Source of the DNA: Planctomycetota bacterium
Lineage (GTDB): Bacteria; Planctomycetota; Phycisphaerae; Sedimentisphaerales; SM23-30
Direction of reading: 5' to 3'
Assembly: GCA_029573975.1 (NCBI GenBank)
Contig: JAKQBU010000371.1
Location: 1 to 7,457, forward strand
Length of the DNA: 7,457 nucleotides
The notes beneath the pieces are model-generated. The model searched no databases and was not told the origin of the DNA. It was given only the letters and a program-made list of their open reading frames with translations. Positions 6,255-7,457 of this stretch are shown piece by piece. The translations under genes were made by a program, and so were the position numbers. Position 1 is the first letter of the stretch. Each line of letters opens with the position of its first letter.

Positions 6255-7457
6255 TTAATCGGCCGGAAGAGCCTGTATCTTATCGTTTAGTTCACCCACC
6301 GTAAATCCTTCCGCCTGAACCACATGCTGCTTATCCGTCAAAATCAGCCAGGGCAGGGCCTTCACGCCCCAGGCGAATCGGGTTTTGTCGGGCTGGTCTT
6401 TCAAAACACCAACGGCAAACGGAATCTGGTACTTTTTTATCCATTCATCCAGATCCTTCTGCTCCATCGGCTCTGCCTGTACCAGCGTTACCACCATGCC
6501 CTTACCTTTCAATTCTTCCGCCTTCTTGACCAGTTCCTGCACGCAATGCCGGGAGGGCCGCTGGTTCATGTCGCAGAAACAGAGCAGGACCGGATGGTCC
6601 TTCGTGGCGGCGGGGTCCACGGCTAGAGACAGGGCCGCCAGATCCGGCAGGGCCTTGCCCACCAGCGAGGCCGGCTCCTTCGGGACAAACCGCCCATCCG
6701 ATCCTGCTTCACTGACCACGATCTTCACCTCCGCCACGCCCCCTTCCGTCTCGATACTGCCTCTCAGCCGTTTGGCTCCCTGGACATTGGCTTGAATATT
6801 GAGCCTTCCTTCGCAGACCTTCAGGGTAAATTTCCCCTGTTCATCCGTTTTGATATTATAGAGATCCGGCTGGCCATCGCCATAGGCGTGGATGTCTGCG
6901 CCAGCAACTGGTTTATCCTCCTCATCCACCACCACCCCCGTCAGGGTCAGGTTCGCCGGTTTCAACGTCAGCGTCCCAGCATCCAGCCGGCTGTCCACCG
7001 CATCTTCGGTCCGAACTTCCTGCCGCGACTGCCCATAGCCGTCCGCATTGGCGTAGATATCGTATTTGTGCTCCGGCGGAATCGCCTGCATTTCAAAATT
7101 CCCTTCCGTGTCGGTCATCATCCTTTCATCGCGCAGGCTGGAACCCCAACTGCCGGCCCGCAGCATGACCGTGACATTGGCCCGGTCGATCCCCTGCCCC
7201 TCCGGATTGACCACTTTGCCGCGGAAAACCACGCCCGGCTTCACGGTGACATCCATGGTTTTGGTATCTTTCTGGATTTCCACGGAACCGGCCAGGTTTC
7301 GCTCCTTATGCCGGGCCACTAAATAGTACACGGTAGGCTGATCGGAGCCCCATTCGTCCGGATTCCACTGCGCCTCAAAACGTCCCTCCTTATCCGTCGC
7401 AATCCCCTGCCGGCCCATCGGATACACATTCACCTGCGCCCCCTCCACCGGCTGGCC
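6255..7457 (-). CDS. Carboxypeptidase-regulatory-like repeat protein with degenerate thioredoxin-like C-terminus, 5'-truncated
   Basis: The frame is open to the right edge of the window (first residues seen GQPVEGAQVNVYPMG), so the N-terminus, any signal peptide and earlier domains are missing. The visible 400 residues contain three CarboxypepD_reg/CNA-B-like beta domains (about residues 1-70, 70-165 and 166-250), the last with GVVVDEEDKPVAGADIHAYG, then the thioredoxin-like module (about 264-400). The module again has CFC followed by NQRPSR where CxxC is expected, keeps ALPWLIL with its cis-Pro, and carries an extra Cys just after the motif (RPSRHC). It aligns along its whole visible length with the C-terminal half of the next gene product, so the two are tandem paralogs, and the full protein probably also carries the N-terminal domains seen there. 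It is the first visible gene of the - strand run, 29 nt before the next start. Confidence 0.87.
   Translation of the reverse strand, partial: GQPVEGAQVNVYPMGRQGIATDKEGRFEAQWNPDEWGSDQPTVYYLVARHKERNLAGSVEIQKDTKTMDVTVKPGVVFRGKVVNPEGQGIDRANVTVMLRAGSWGSSLRDERMMTDTEGNFEMQAIPPEHKYDIYANADGYGQSRQEVRTEDAVDSRLDAGTLTLKPANLTLTGVVVDEEDKPVAGADIHAYGDGQPDLYNIKTDEQGKFTLKVCEGRLNIQANVQGAKRLRGSIETEGGVAEVKIVVSEAGSDGRFVPKEPASLVGKALPDLAALSLAVDPAATKDHPVLLCFCDMNQRPSRHCVQELVKKAEELKGKGMVVTLVQAEPMEQKDLDEWIKKYQIPFAVGVLKDQPDKTRFAWGVKALPWLILTDKQHVVQAEGFTVGELNDKIQALPAD
6258..6668 (-). repeat. Thioredoxin-like module, copy 3
   Basis: This encodes SLVGKALP to the C-terminus of the truncated protein. It has the same length as copy 2 and similar DNA throughout. 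Duplication between the two genes extends beyond the module: about 3904-5130 corresponds to 6258-7457. Confidence 0.85.

Overview
The window looks like part of a bacterial chromosome from an anaerobic or microaerophilic, selenocysteine-using organism. It is most likely a planctomycete of the Phycisphaerae/Sedimentisphaerales type. That guess rests on the right half, which has large secreted proteins built from carboxypeptidase-regulatory-like repeats and a thioredoxin-like C-terminus with the DMNQRPSR signature, a style I associate with that group. It comes from family resemblance, not from a marker gene.

Left half, + strand (1-2628), a selenium block. It holds the 3' part of selD (selenophosphate synthetase), unusually fused through a linker with four Cys-Cys pairs to an AhpD/CMD-like CxxC domain. 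Next comes a complete selenocysteine tRNA (selC, anticodon TCA). Sixteen bases later follows a small single-pass membrane protein, then a NapH-like multi-pass iron-sulfur membrane protein. The small protein reads ...Phe-Cys-Pro-Thr up to a TGA, then Val-Lys-TAA. A 7-bp hairpin with a UGU loop begins 15 nt after that TGA, and its loop begins 22 nt after it. The TGA is therefore a good candidate for a selenocysteine codon giving a C-terminal Cys-Pro-Thr-Sec redox motif, which automatic annotation would cut off. With the NapH-like partner this could be a membrane selenol/thiol electron-transfer pair, encoded beside the machinery that makes it. This is a hypothesis.

Right half, - strand (7457 down to 2625). 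Three consecutive genes lie 25-29 nt apart and probably form an operon: a 5'-truncated repeat protein, a 774-residue secreted multidomain protein and a 416-residue secreted protein. They differ at the N-terminus but share a nearly identical ~135-residue C-terminal thioredoxin-fold module. In it both CxxC cysteines are replaced (Gln and Ser), and a Cys-Phe-Cys pair sits in the preceding strand. The last of these genes converges on the NapH-like gene, and their stop codons overlap in a shared TTAA.

No CRISPR array, insertion sequence, rRNA or phage element was seen, and no stretch over 300 bases lacks a gene.
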